Shown in pieces: positions 26,101 to 33,518 of a stretch of 42,102 nucleotides of DNA (position 1 is its first letter; each line of letters begins with the position of its first letter). The DNA is taken from positions 1-42,102 of the forward strand of contig JAFTEC010000120.1 in NCBI GenBank assembly GCA_017453865.1, written 5' to 3'. This stretch comes from Lachnospiraceae bacterium. Its GTDB lineage: Bacteria; Bacillota; Clostridia; Lachnospirales; Lachnospiraceae. The notes under the pieces are model-generated. The model did not search any database. It was given only the letters and a program-made list of their open reading frames with translations, and had not been told where the DNA came from. Made by a program: the position numbers and the translations under genes.

Positions 26101-27276
26101 TTGAAAACAATGAAATATCATGAACGGGTGGCCGCGTACATCGATCTGGATGCGGTGCACAACAATCTGACAGAGCTATATAAAAAAATGAGACCGGGCT
26201 CCAGGATGATCGCCGTTATAAAGTCGGACGCTTACGGCCACGGCGCTTATGAGATCGCCCGTGAAACAGAGGATGAGGAATATATCTTCGGATTCGCGGT
26301 GGCGACGGCGGAGGAGGCATTTTCCCTACGGGAGCAGGGGATAAAAAAGCCTATAATCCTTTTAGGCTTTACCTTTCCCGAGTCCTATGAGGATATCGTG
26401 AAATATGAGATACGTCCTGCGGTATTTAAGAGGGATCAGGCGGAGGCCCTGTCAAGAGAGGCTGTGAAGCAGGAAAAAAACGTTTACTTCCATCTCGCCG
26501 TGGATACCGGAATGAACCGGATAGGGGTAAAGTGCGACGATTCCTCCTTAAAGGATGTGCGTTATATGATGACTCTTCCCAACGTGGTGAGCGAAGGGAT
26601 ATTTACCCACTTTGCAAAGGCGGATGAGCCTGCCGCAAGAACCACGGAGCGCCAGATCGGCCTTTTCAGGGATTTCATTTTTCTCTGTGAGGATGAAGGG
26701 GTATTTTTCCGTTATAAGCACTGCTCCAATTCGGCGGGGATCATTCTTTACCCCGAAGCAAATATGGATCTCGTCCGTGTGGGTATCACCATGTACGGAA
26801 TGTGGCCAAGTGACGAAGTGCCATTAAGGCGTTCGGAGATCAGAAACGTACTTGAACTGAAAAGCCATATCGTATATATTAAGACTATTGCGCCGGGGGA
26901 CGAGGTCAGCTACGGCGGAACATATGTTGCGATAAACGAGAGGCGGGTCGCCACCATCCCCGTGGGATACGGTGACGGTTATCCGAGGAGCCTTTCAAAC
27001 CGCGGCTATGTTCTGATCCACGGAAGATATGCGCCGATACTCGGAAGGATATGCATGGACCAGTTTATGGTGGATGTGACAAATATCCCGGAGGCCGCAG
27101 AGGGAGACAGCGTTATCCTTATAGGCTCGGACGGCGATTGTTATATCAGTGCCGAAGAGCTGGGGCGCTTGAGCGGCAGGTTTAATTATGAATTTACCTG
27201 CGATCTCGGGAAAAGGATCCCGAGGCTCTACCTTAAACGCGGGGAGATCGTTTCGGAGAGGCATCCCTTTGCCTGA
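26101..27276 (+). CDS. alr: Alanine racemase
   Basis: A PLP-dependent fold-type III racemase of about 390 residues that makes D-alanine for peptidoglycan. The PLP lysine is Lys41 in AVIKSDAYGHGA, the opposing catalytic Tyr is Tyr271 in DEVSYGGTYVA, and the C-terminal IGRICMDQFMVDVT-like segment (LGRICMDQFMVDVT) is standard. Two starts are possible: TTG at 26101 or ATG at 26110; neither has a strong ribosome site, and the ATG gives the more typical MKYHERVAAYIDL start. It follows nnr by 9 bases. The neighbouring genes suggest a housekeeping operon. Confidence 0.95.
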   Translation: MKTMKYHERVAAYIDLDAVHNNLTELYKKMRPGSRMIAVIKSDAYGHGAYEIARETEDEEYIFGFAVATAEEAFSLREQGIKKPIILLGFTFPESYEDIVKYEIRPAVFKRDQAEALSREAVKQEKNVYFHLAVDTGMNRIGVKCDDSSLKDVRYMMTLPNVVSEGIFTHFAKADEPAARTTERQIGLFRDFIFLCEDEGVFFRYKHCSNSAGIILYPEANMDLVRVGITMYGMWPSDEVPLRRSEIRNVLELKSHIVYIKTIAPGDEVSYGGTYVAINERRVATIPVGYGDGYPRSLSNRGYVLIHGRYAPILGRICMDQFMVDVTNIPEAAEGDSVILIGSDGDCYISAEELGRLSGRFNYEFTCDLGKRIPRLYLKRGEIVSERHPFA

Positions 27277-27281
27277 AAAGC

Positions 27282-28094
27282 ATGAATATATTAAAAAACC
27301 TTATCAAAAAGGATAATGTCAATGAGGACGAGATAATCTCCATGGTTAATGAGGGCCACAGCCAGGGAGTGCTCGATTCTTCGGAAGCCCTCATGATAAA
27401 TAATATCTTCGAATTCGGAGATAAGGAAGCCCACGATATAATGACCCACAGGGAGAATATTTTAAGCATCGACTGCAATGAGACCCTGGAAAACGCGGTG
27501 GACTTTATGCTGGACGGGAAGAATTCCCGCTATCCGGTTTTTGAGGATAATATCGACAATATCATCGGCATCATCCATTTCAAGGATGTGATGAAGGCCA
27601 ATGTCAGGAGCGAGAACAGGGGAAAAAGCCTAAAGGAGCTTGAAAGCATAATAAAGGAAGCTCACTTTATCCCCGAGACCCGTAAGATCGATCTTCTCTT
27701 CAAATCCATGCAGCAGAAGAAGATACATATGGTCATCGTGGTTGACGAATACGGTCAGACCGCAGGTATAGTCTGCATGGAGGATATCCTTGAGGAGATA
27801 GTGGGGAATATCCTTGACGAATTCGATGAAGACGAGGTGATGATCCGTTCCCAGGGGGATGACAGCTTTATCTGCGACGGGCTCACACCCTTAAGTGAGC
27901 TCGGTGAGAAGCTTCACATAGAATTTCCGGATGAGGGATATGAGACCCTGAACGGCTTTATGACCGACAGACTGAAGCACATCCCGAAGAGCGGCGAGGA
28001 TTTTGAGACCGAATTCGGGGGCTGGCGCTTCCGCATCGCCTATGTGAAGGGGCGGATAGTGAAGACCGTGAGGGTAACGAAGAAAGGAGTTTAA
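27282..28094 (+). CDS. CorC/HlyC-type CBS-pair protein
   Basis: A 270-residue soluble protein with two CBS domains (about 55-115 and 125-185) and a C-terminal CorC_HlyC/transporter-associated domain (about 195-270). The motifs HDIMTHRENI, SRYPVFEDNIDNIIGIIHFKDVM and VDEYGQTAGIVCMEDILEEIVG are diagnostic. It lacks the N-terminal DUF21 membrane domain of larger CNNM/CorB proteins and so resembles E. coli CorC (YbeX), linked to Mg2+/Co2+ efflux. It begins 5 bases after alr. No strong ribosome site precedes its ATG, suggesting coupling to alr translation. Confidence 0.9.
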   Translation: MNILKNLIKKDNVNEDEIISMVNEGHSQGVLDSSEALMINNIFEFGDKEAHDIMTHRENILSIDCNETLENAVDFMLDGKNSRYPVFEDNIDNIIGIIHFKDVMKANVRSENRGKSLKELESIIKEAHFIPETRKIDLLFKSMQQKKIHMVIVVDEYGQTAGIVCMEDILEEIVGNILDEFDEDEVMIRSQGDDSFICDGLTPLSELGEKLHIEFPDEGYETLNGFMTDRLKHIPKSGEDFETEFGGWRFRIAYVKGRIVKTVRVTKKGV

Positions 28095-28096
28095 TA

Positions 28097-28834
28097 ATGT
28101 CAGGACATTCAAAATTTGCAAACATCAAGCATAAGAAGGAAAAGAATGATGCGGCGAAGGGAAAGATCTTCACCATTATAGGTCGCGAGATCGCAGTGGC
28201 CGTTCATGAGGGCGGACCGGATCCCGCCAATAATTTCAAGCTTGCCCAGGTCATCAGCAAGGCAAAGGCAAATAATATGCCGAACGACACCATAGAAAGA
28301 GGTATAAAAAAGGCATCCGGCGAGGGCGCAAACGTGAATTACGAATACTGCACCTACGAGGGCTACGGTCCTGCGGGAACAGCCATAATCGTGGACTGCC
28401 TGACCGACAATAAGAACCGCACGGCAGCAAATGTGAGGGCGGCCTTCACAAAGGGCGGCGGAAATCTTGGAACCCCGGGCTGCGTTTCCTTCATGTTTGA
28501 CGACAAGGGACAGATAATAATCGACAAGGAAGAGTGTGAAATGAGTGCGGATGATCTTATGATGACCGCACTGGATGCAGGGGCAGACGACTTTAATGAA
28601 GAGGATGACAGCTTCGAGATACTGACAAGCCCCGAGGCCTTTGAGGATGTAAAAAAGGCTCTTGATGAGAATAAGATAGTCACGGCTTCCGCAGAGGTCA
28701 CGAAGATACCCCAGAACTATGTGGAGATAAGCGACCAGGAAAGCTTAAAGAAGCTGCAGCGGATCCTGGATCTCCTCGACGAAGAGGACGACGTCCAGAA
28801 TGTATACCACAACGTGGATAACGAAGACTTATAA
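28097..28834 (+). CDS. yebC: YebC/PmpR family protein
   Basis: A 245-residue member of the YebC/TACO1 family. The N-terminus MSGHSKFANIKHKKEKNDAAKGK is the family signature (usual form SGHSKWANIKHKK; Trp is Phe here), and YEGYGPAGTAIIVDCLTDNKNRT is also characteristic. Family members act as transcriptional regulators or, by recent work, aid translation of difficult proline-rich stretches. It follows the CBS gene by 2 bases with an AAAGGAG ribosome site. The last five codons form the left arm of a perfect hairpin that spans the stop codon. Confidence 0.94.
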   Translation: MSGHSKFANIKHKKEKNDAAKGKIFTIIGREIAVAVHEGGPDPANNFKLAQVISKAKANNMPNDTIERGIKKASGEGANVNYEYCTYEGYGPAGTAIIVDCLTDNKNRTAANVRAAFTKGGGNLGTPGCVSFMFDDKGQIIIDKEECEMSADDLMMTALDAGADDFNEEDDSFEILTSPEAFEDVKKALDENKIVTASAEVTKIPQNYVEISDQESLKKLQRILDLLDEEDDVQNVYHNVDNEDL

Positions 28835-28853
28835 TGTAAGTCTTCGTTATCCA
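28815..28853 (+). repeat. Perfect 17-bp stem-loop spanning the yebC stop codon
   Basis: The left arm (28815-28831) lies inside the last yebC codons, the loop TAATG (28832-28836) contains the TAA stop, and the right arm (28837-28853) mirrors the left without mismatch. No T-run follows, so it is not a standard intrinsic terminator. It may stabilise the mRNA 3' end or act on terminating ribosomes. Confidence 0.75.
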
Positions 28854-28941
28854 ACGAGCAAAAATAAACCTGTTTTTGCGAGTCATGGAAGACTTATGAA
28901 ATAAGTCTTCGTTGATTAGATCTTGCGAGCAAAAATAAACC
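28837..28941 (+). repeat. Imperfect tandem duplication of a hairpin plus CGAGCAAAAATAAACC unit
   Basis: TAAGTCTTCGTT occurs at 28837-28848 and 28902-28913, and CGAGCAAAAATAAACC at 28855-28870 and 28926-28941, so a unit of about 65-71 bases is duplicated. The second unit carries its own stem-loop: GAAGACTTAT (28888-28897), loop GAA, ATAAGTCTTC (28901-28910). Between them GCAAAAA (28858-28864) can pair with TTTTTGC (28873-28879). The sequence GAGTCATGG before the second stem resembles the GAGTCACGG after oadB. No gene or convincing promoter lies in this 120-base gap. Confidence 0.7.
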
Positions 28942-28954
28942 GAAAGGAACACTG

Positions 28955-29440
28955 ATGTCTGAAGTACTTGACAACAATATTTATAAGCTATTGGATGTGC
29001 TGGACAGCAGCATAGCCATGAAGAATTTCAGAAAGAGCCGCTATGAGAATTTCTTTCTCGAATACAGACGCGAGACCTCCGATATACACGAGGAGATAAT
29101 AAAGATGTATGCTTCCGACAAAAAGGAGGAGGAGATGAAGAGCGCGGCGGACCACCTTGTTTCCTATGCGAAGCAGAGGTACGACAGCGTCATATTCTTT
29201 AAGAAATCTACGACGATCGTGGATATGCAGTGTATGATGGTTTTCTATGTGCTGCCGGCCCTTATGAAGAATCCCTCGGAGGAGGATTCCAAGCTGTTCA
29301 CAGACATCATTTCCGAAAAATGGAATGCGGTCTTCCCTAAGGAGACCATAAGGGCCGCCGGATATGATGAGATCTATAACGGCTTCCGGACAACGATCCT
29401 CGGCTTCAATGTTGAAGGGATGTTCGGGAAAAAAGATTGA
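28955..29440 (+). CDS. Conserved protein of unknown function
   Basis: I do not recognise this 161-residue protein. It is probably soluble and largely alpha-helical, with a central segment VDMQCMMVFYVLPALM (about 90-105) that is hydrophobic but too short and mixed to be a sure membrane helix. It has charged N-terminal helices and ends in FNVEGMFGKKD. A GAAAGGAA ribosome site lies 8 bases before the ATG, downstream of the duplicated hairpin region. Its TGA stop overlaps the TTG start of the next gene in the sequence TTGA, so the two are translationally coupled. Confidence 0.75.
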   Translation: MSEVLDNNIYKLLDVLDSSIAMKNFRKSRYENFFLEYRRETSDIHEEIIKMYASDKKEEEMKSAADHLVSYAKQRYDSVIFFKKSTTIVDMQCMMVFYVLPALMKNPSEEDSKLFTDIISEKWNAVFPKETIRAAGYDEIYNGFRTTILGFNVEGMFGKKD

Positions 29441-29709
29441 GTGCAATGGATAAAGGCATTAACGGGAATAAACCTACTGCCAAAGGATCCTCCGGCACTC
29501 AGCTTAAGAGGCAGACTGCCCTTGGAGTGCTCCCGGAGGATTTTGTGCTGCACAGAACCGGAAAGGGAAAAACGGAAATCGTATCATCCAGGGCAGAGAG
29601 TGAAGAAATGAAGCTTATGGACTTTGATATCGATATCGGCATCGATGATGATTTTGACATCACTGTCCCGGAGGACGACGATTTTGACATAGAGGTAAGG
29701 TTCGATTGA
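29437..29709 (+). CDS. Small acidic protein with DFDI repeats, unknown function
   Basis: A 90-residue protein of unknown family. The N-terminal half is basic (KGSSGTQLKRQTALG), while the C-terminal third is a very acidic array: DFDIDIGIDDDFDI, then EDDDFDIEVRFD, with the unit DDDFDI repeated. It could be a flexible, metal-binding or interaction tail; this is inference. The start is probably TTG 29437, which overlaps the previous TGA as TTGA; ATG 29446 is the alternative. The same TTGA arrangement joins it to the next gene at 29706, so three genes are chained by identical overlaps. Confidence 0.7.
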   Translation: MSAMDKGINGNKPTAKGSSGTQLKRQTALGVLPEDFVLHRTGKGKTEIVSSRAESEEMKLMDFDIDIGIDDDFDITVPEDDDFDIEVRFD

Positions 29710-30575
29710 GTAACAGCTTCCGCTTTGACAAGCCTCCGGTTATTACGGAATACATAATAGAAACAGAGAAGCTTATAGAAGGAGAGGAGCATCGCTTTGC
29801 GGTGTTCTCCGATCTCCATGAATGCAGCTTCGGTAAGGATAACGCCCTTCTTCTCTCGGCTATGGAAGAAATTGACCCCGAGGCCGTGCTTATCCCGGGC
29901 GATCTTATCTCGGCCTATCCGAAGGCGGATCCCCGAAGGACTCTGCTTTTCTTAAAAAGACTGCATGACAGATATCCGGAGATCATTTTTTCCCCGGGAA
30001 ACCATGAGAGAAAGCTCTTTGAAAGGATAAAGTATACCCGACAGATGGTGCTTTTTAAGAAGGGGCTTCTTAAGGCGGGTGTCGAGCTAAAAAGAAATAC
30101 AAGGGACAACATCGGAGAGCATATCTCCGTCTATTCTCTTGACCTGAATCATGACTATTACAGAAGGGTCATAAAGAGAAGCGTGCCGTCCGGGATGCTT
30201 GACTGTCTTCTCGGTAAGCCGGACAGAAGGCGCTTCAATATACTTTTAGCCCACGATCCGGATCATTTCCCGGAATATACCGGGTGGAGGCCGGATCTCG
30301 TTTTGTCGGGGCATGTCCACGGGGGGCTTGTAAGGCTCCCGAAGCTTGGAGGGCTTATAAGCCCTGCCTACAGGTTTTTCCCGAAATACGACGCGGGACT
30401 GTATGAAAAAAACGGTGTAAAGATGATAGTAAGCCGCGGAGCGGGAAGCCATACCTTTAATATCAGGATAAATAACCCGCCGGAAATAATAAAGCTTACA
30501 TTAAGAGGCAGAAATAAGCAGGAAACTGATGCCTGCGGCATAAGGTCAAAAAATGGCAGTCGAAGTAAAGCTTGA
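29706..30575 (+). CDS. Calcineurin-like metallophosphoesterase
   Basis: A roughly 289-residue protein with the metallophosphoesterase motifs in order: FSDLHE (about 37-42), PGDLIS (63-68), PGNHE (97-101), a later AHDPDHF and GHVHGG. These bind a dimetal centre. It is close to the YaeI/YkuE-type group; in that group the natural substrate is often unclear, and some act on UDP-sugars, phospholipids or cyclic nucleotides. There is no signal peptide or N-terminal membrane helix. The start is TTG at 29706 overlapping the previous stop (TTGA). Its 3' end overlaps scpA by 23 bases. Confidence 0.88.
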   Translation: MSNSFRFDKPPVITEYIIETEKLIEGEEHRFAVFSDLHECSFGKDNALLLSAMEEIDPEAVLIPGDLISAYPKADPRRTLLFLKRLHDRYPEIIFSPGNHERKLFERIKYTRQMVLFKKGLLKAGVELKRNTRDNIGEHISVYSLDLNHDYYRRVIKRSVPSGMLDCLLGKPDRRRFNILLAHDPDHFPEYTGWRPDLVLSGHVHGGLVRLPKLGGLISPAYRFFPKYDAGLYEKNGVKMIVSRGAGSHTFNIRINNPPEIIKLTLRGRNKQETDACGIRSKNGSRSKA

Positions 30576-31290
30576 AGCCTTTGAGGGTCCGCTGGATCTT
30601 CTTTTGCATTTAATAGACAAAAACAAAATAGATATTTACGATATACCGATCTCTTTAATCACCTCACAGTATATGGATTACATCAACGGTATGAGGGATT
30701 CGGATCCCGATAACATAAGCGAATTCCTTGTGATGGCCGCGACGCTCCTTGACATCAAGTGCAGGATGCTGCTCCCTAGAGAGGTGAATGAAGAGGGCGA
30801 GGAGGAGGATCCGAGGTCCGAGCTTGTCCGGCAGCTTCTGGAGTATAAGATATATAAGTATATGTCCCAGGAGCTTAAATTTATGGAAAAGGATGCGGGA
30901 AGATCCCTTTTCAAGGAGAATACCATGCCGGAGGAGCTCCTGTCCTATGAGGAGCCTGTGGACTATGATGAGCTCTTAAAAGGGATTTCCTTACAGGATC
31001 TTGAGAAGATCTTCAAGGAGACCATGAAGAGGCAGGAGGACAGGAAGGATCCGATAAGATCCAAATTCGGAAAGATAGAAAAGGAAGAGGTGAGTCTCGA
31101 AAAGCGGACAGGGGAGCTTCTTGAATATGCGGCGGAGCGTGATAAGTTTTCCTTTAATGATCTTATGGAAATGTTTAAGGGAAAGCTGCAGATGGTCGTC
31201 ACCTTCCTTGCGGTGCTGGAGCTTGTGAGGAGCAATAACTGGAAGGCCGTCCAGGAGGAGGACGGCGGGGAGATAATGATATGGACCTGA
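30553..31290 (+). CDS. scpA: Segregation and condensation protein A
   Basis: A 245-residue kleisin that bridges the SMC dimer and ScpB in the bacterial condensin. The N-terminus VKLEAFEGPLDLLLHLIDKNKIDIYDIPI is the standard ScpA signature, followed by the SEFLVMAATLLDIKCRMLLP segment and a C-terminal winged-helix (about 175-245). Its ATG lies within the end of the phosphoesterase gene and its stop overlaps the scpB start by 10 bases, so scpA-scpB form a tightly coupled pair. No smc gene is in the window. Confidence 0.95.
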   Translation: MAVEVKLEAFEGPLDLLLHLIDKNKIDIYDIPISLITSQYMDYINGMRDSDPDNISEFLVMAATLLDIKCRMLLPREVNEEGEEEDPRSELVRQLLEYKIYKYMSQELKFMEKDAGRSLFKENTMPEELLSYEEPVDYDELLKGISLQDLEKIFKETMKRQEDRKDPIRSKFGKIEKEEVSLEKRTGELLEYAAERDKFSFNDLMEMFKGKLQMVVTFLAVLELVRSNNWKAVQEEDGGEIMIWT

Positions 31291-31910
31291 AAAAACTGCA
31301 GGCGGTCATAGAGGCCGTACTGTTTACCCTTGGAAAACAGGTTGAGATAAAAAAGCTTGCGGAGGTGGCGGAGGTTACCGGGGAAGAGATCCTTGCTGCG
31401 GCGGAAAAGCTTGAAGAAAGGTATGGCAGGGAGGACAGCGGTGTTATGCTGATCCGCATCAATAATGCCCTTCAGCTCTGTACAAAGACCGAATTCTATG
31501 ATTATCTCATAAAGGTTGCCCGGGCAAAGAAGCAGTATTCCCTGTCGGATTCGGCTCTTGAGACCCTTTCCATCATAGCCTACAAGCAGCCTGTGACCAG
31601 GCTTCAGATCGAGCATATAAGAGGCGTGAGCTGCGCCCATTCCATAGACAAGCTCCTTGAATATGATCTCGTGCAGGAGCTTGGGAGGTTGAACGCGCCG
31701 GGACGTCCCCTGCTTTTCGGGACCACGGATGAGTTCCTGCGTTCCTTCGGGGTAAAGAGCTTAAGCGACCTTCCCGAGCTCAACGAGGAAAGAATGGAGG
31801 ACTTCCGGGAGGAAGCGGAGATAGAGGCCAGGAAGGAAATGGAGGAAAGGGAGATAATGGAGGGCGCTGCAGGCGACAGTCCGGATAATCCGATAAGTGT
31901 CGGGATCTGA
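31281..31910 (+). CDS. scpB: Segregation and condensation protein B
   Basis: A 209-residue ScpB with two winged-helix domains. The pattern LQAVIEAVLFTLGKQVEIKKLAEV (start), SALETLSIIAYKQPVTRLQIEHIRG (about 94-118) and LGRLNAPGRPLLFGTTDEFLRSFG (about 138-161) is diagnostic. ScpB dimerises and binds ScpA to complete the SMC complex for chromosome segregation. It overlaps scpA by 10 bases, consistent with stoichiometric expression. A Glu-rich tail (EEAEIEARKEMEEREIM) ends the protein. It is the last gene before a promoter-bearing gap. Confidence 0.95.
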   Translation: MDLKKLQAVIEAVLFTLGKQVEIKKLAEVAEVTGEEILAAAEKLEERYGREDSGVMLIRINNALQLCTKTEFYDYLIKVARAKKQYSLSDSALETLSIIAYKQPVTRLQIEHIRGVSCAHSIDKLLEYDLVQELGRLNAPGRPLLFGTTDEFLRSFGVKSLSDLPELNEERMEDFREEAEIEARKEMEEREIMEGAAGDSPDNPISVGI

Positions 31911-31974
31911 TTCCGAATTTCATCCAAATTTCATTTCTTAAAATGAAAATTCAGACTACCTATTTACAAATGGC

Positions 31975-31989
31975 TGTGATATAATCACA
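31975..31989 (+). promoter_or_regulatory. Extended -10 promoter embedded in a perfect dyad, upstream of the decarboxylase operon
   Basis: TGaTATAAT at 31977-31985 is an extended -10 element; no convincing -35 is seen. It sits within the perfect inverted repeat TGTGAT-ATA-ATCACA (31975-31989), an obvious place for a repressor. The TGTGA-N5-TCACA spacing is one base shorter than the usual Rex or CRP site. Predicted transcripts would have a leader of about 90 bases. Confidence 0.55.
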
Positions 31990-31996
31990 AACGAGT

Positions 31997-32033
31997 GCAA
32001 TTTGAAATTGCTTCGGGAAATTTTTCTTTCCCG
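31997..32033 (+). promoter_or_regulatory. Two stem-loops in the leader of the decarboxylase operon
   Basis: GCAATT-TGA-AATTGC (31997-32011) and CGGGAAA-loop-TTTCCCG (32014-32033) lie between the promoter and the first gene. The second is followed by a T-rich stretch, so it might act as a weak attenuator, but the stem is only 7 bp. A further AT-rich stem at 31929-31948, upstream of the promoter, has no T-run. Confidence 0.4.
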
Positions 32034-32081
32034 GGGTATTTCTTTATTATAATCTCAATTTATATACGGAGGATATAGAGT

Positions 32082-33503
32082 ATGAGCAATCTCACTAACA
32101 GCTCAGCCGGACAGAGGATCTTATCTCTTCTGGACGAGAACAGCTTCGTTGAAGTCGGCGCTCAGGTTCTGGCCCGCAGCACTGATTTTAATGAAAAGCC
32201 TTCAGACGCTCCGGGGGACGGTGTGATAACCGGCTACGGAACGGTTGACGGAAGGCTTGTTTATGTCTACAGCCAGGACGCGAAGAGCCTCGGCGGCTCT
32301 GTAGGCGAAATGCATGCGCGGAAGATCGTGAATATCTACCGCCTTGCAATGAAGACGGGTTATCCCGTTATTGGTCTTCTTGATTCCACAGGCTTAAGGA
32401 TAAGCGAGTCCACGGATGCGCTGAATTCCCTCGGAAGGATCATGAAGATCATGGCGAAGGCTTCGGGAGTGATCCCGCAGATCAGCGCCGTTTTCGGAAA
32501 CGCAGGCGGCGGAATGTCCGTTATAGCCGAGCTTTCCGATTTCGTATTTATGGAAAAGAACGGCAAGCTTTTCCTTAATTCCCCCAACGCAGTGAAGGGA
32601 AATTATGAGGATAAGTGCGATACCTCCGGTGCCGCATATAAGTCGGAGGCCGGTGTTGTAGATGTATGCGCAGAGGGTAATGAGCTTTTTGCAAAGCTTA
32701 GGGAGCTTCTTTCCTTCCTTCCCGATAACTGCGATGATGAGGCTATGCTGGAAGAGGGAAGCGACGACCTGAACAGGATATCGGCGGACCTCTCAGGATG
32801 TGCGGATGATGCGTATGAGATCCTCTTACGTATTGCCGACGACGGCAGATTCTTTGAGCTTAAGAGTGAGAGCGGAAGGAATGTTAATATCGGCTTCATC
32901 CGTCTTAACGGTGCCACGGTAGGCGTTATCGGAAACAGGAAAAAGTCCCTTTCCGACAAGGAGCTTAAGATCGACAATAAACTCGGTCTCTGCGGTATGA
33001 GAAAGGCTTTGAAGATGGTGGATTTCTGCGATGCCTTTAATATCCCGATCCTTACGCTTACCAATGTGAAGGGCTTCTGCACCTGCGAGCATACCGAGAA
33101 GATGGGAGCCCGTGCTGCTGCGAAGCTTGTACGTGCCTTTGCGGGAGCAGAGGTTCCGAAGGTCAATGTGATAGTCGGAGAAGCTTACGGTTCCGCTGCG
33201 GTGATAATGAACAGCAAGGCTGTCGGTGCCGATTATGTTTATGCCTGGAACAGCGCCAAGGTTGGAGCAATGGATGCACGCCATGCCGCCGAGATCCTCT
33301 GTGAGGGCGAAAGCGAAGCGGTAATAAGCGAAAAGGCAAGGGAATACGAAGAGAAGCAGGGCAGTGTGGTAAGCGCAGCCGCAAGAGGCTATGTGGATAC
33401 CGTTATCGACCCTCAGGAAACCAGGAAATACGTTATAGGCGCATTTGAAATGTTATACGGAAAGAGCGACATTTCACCGGACAGGAAACACAGCACCATC
33501 TGA
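32082..33503 (+). CDS. Carboxyltransferase subunit (12S/MmdA-like) of a biotin-dependent Na+ decarboxylase
   Basis: A 473-residue crotonase-fold carboxyltransferase, related to the beta subunits of acyl-CoA carboxylases, transcarboxylase 12S and methylmalonyl-/glutaconyl-CoA decarboxylase alpha subunits. Visible landmarks are LLDENSFVEV, GDGVITGYGTVDGR, YSQDAKSLGGSVGEMHARKI, GNAGGG and, in the C-terminal half, FCDAFNIPILTL, AYGSAAVIMNSK and AARGYVDTVIDPQETRKYV. It lacks about 25-30 residues usual at the N-terminus and has an altered first oxyanion/CoA region, so its acyl-CoA substrate is uncertain. It heads an operon with OadG, BCCP, OadB and OadA. A GGAGGA ribosome site precedes the ATG. Confidence 0.82.
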   Translation: MSNLTNSSAGQRILSLLDENSFVEVGAQVLARSTDFNEKPSDAPGDGVITGYGTVDGRLVYVYSQDAKSLGGSVGEMHARKIVNIYRLAMKTGYPVIGLLDSTGLRISESTDALNSLGRIMKIMAKASGVIPQISAVFGNAGGGMSVIAELSDFVFMEKNGKLFLNSPNAVKGNYEDKCDTSGAAYKSEAGVVDVCAEGNELFAKLRELLSFLPDNCDDEAMLEEGSDDLNRISADLSGCADDAYEILLRIADDGRFFELKSESGRNVNIGFIRLNGATVGVIGNRKKSLSDKELKIDNKLGLCGMRKALKMVDFCDAFNIPILTLTNVKGFCTCEHTEKMGARAAAKLVRAFAGAEVPKVNVIVGEAYGSAAVIMNSKAVGADYVYAWNSAKVGAMDARHAAEILCEGESEAVISEKAREYEEKQGSVVSAAARGYVDTVIDPQETRKYVIGAFEMLYGKSDISPDRKHSTI

Positions 33504-33518
33504 TAAAGGAGAGATTTT

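Noticed and set aside
28815..28853. Intrinsic terminator after yebC
   Set aside because: The stem is strong, but no T-run follows and the stem starts within the coding region.
31929..31948. Terminator after scpB (TTTCATTT/AAATGAAA stem)
   Set aside because: The stem is pure AT apart from two pairs and is not followed by a T-run.
32082..33503. Acetyl-CoA carboxylase beta (AccD) assignment
   Set aside because: It lacks the AccD zinc ribbon and sits with Na+ decarboxylase subunits rather than accB/accC/accA.
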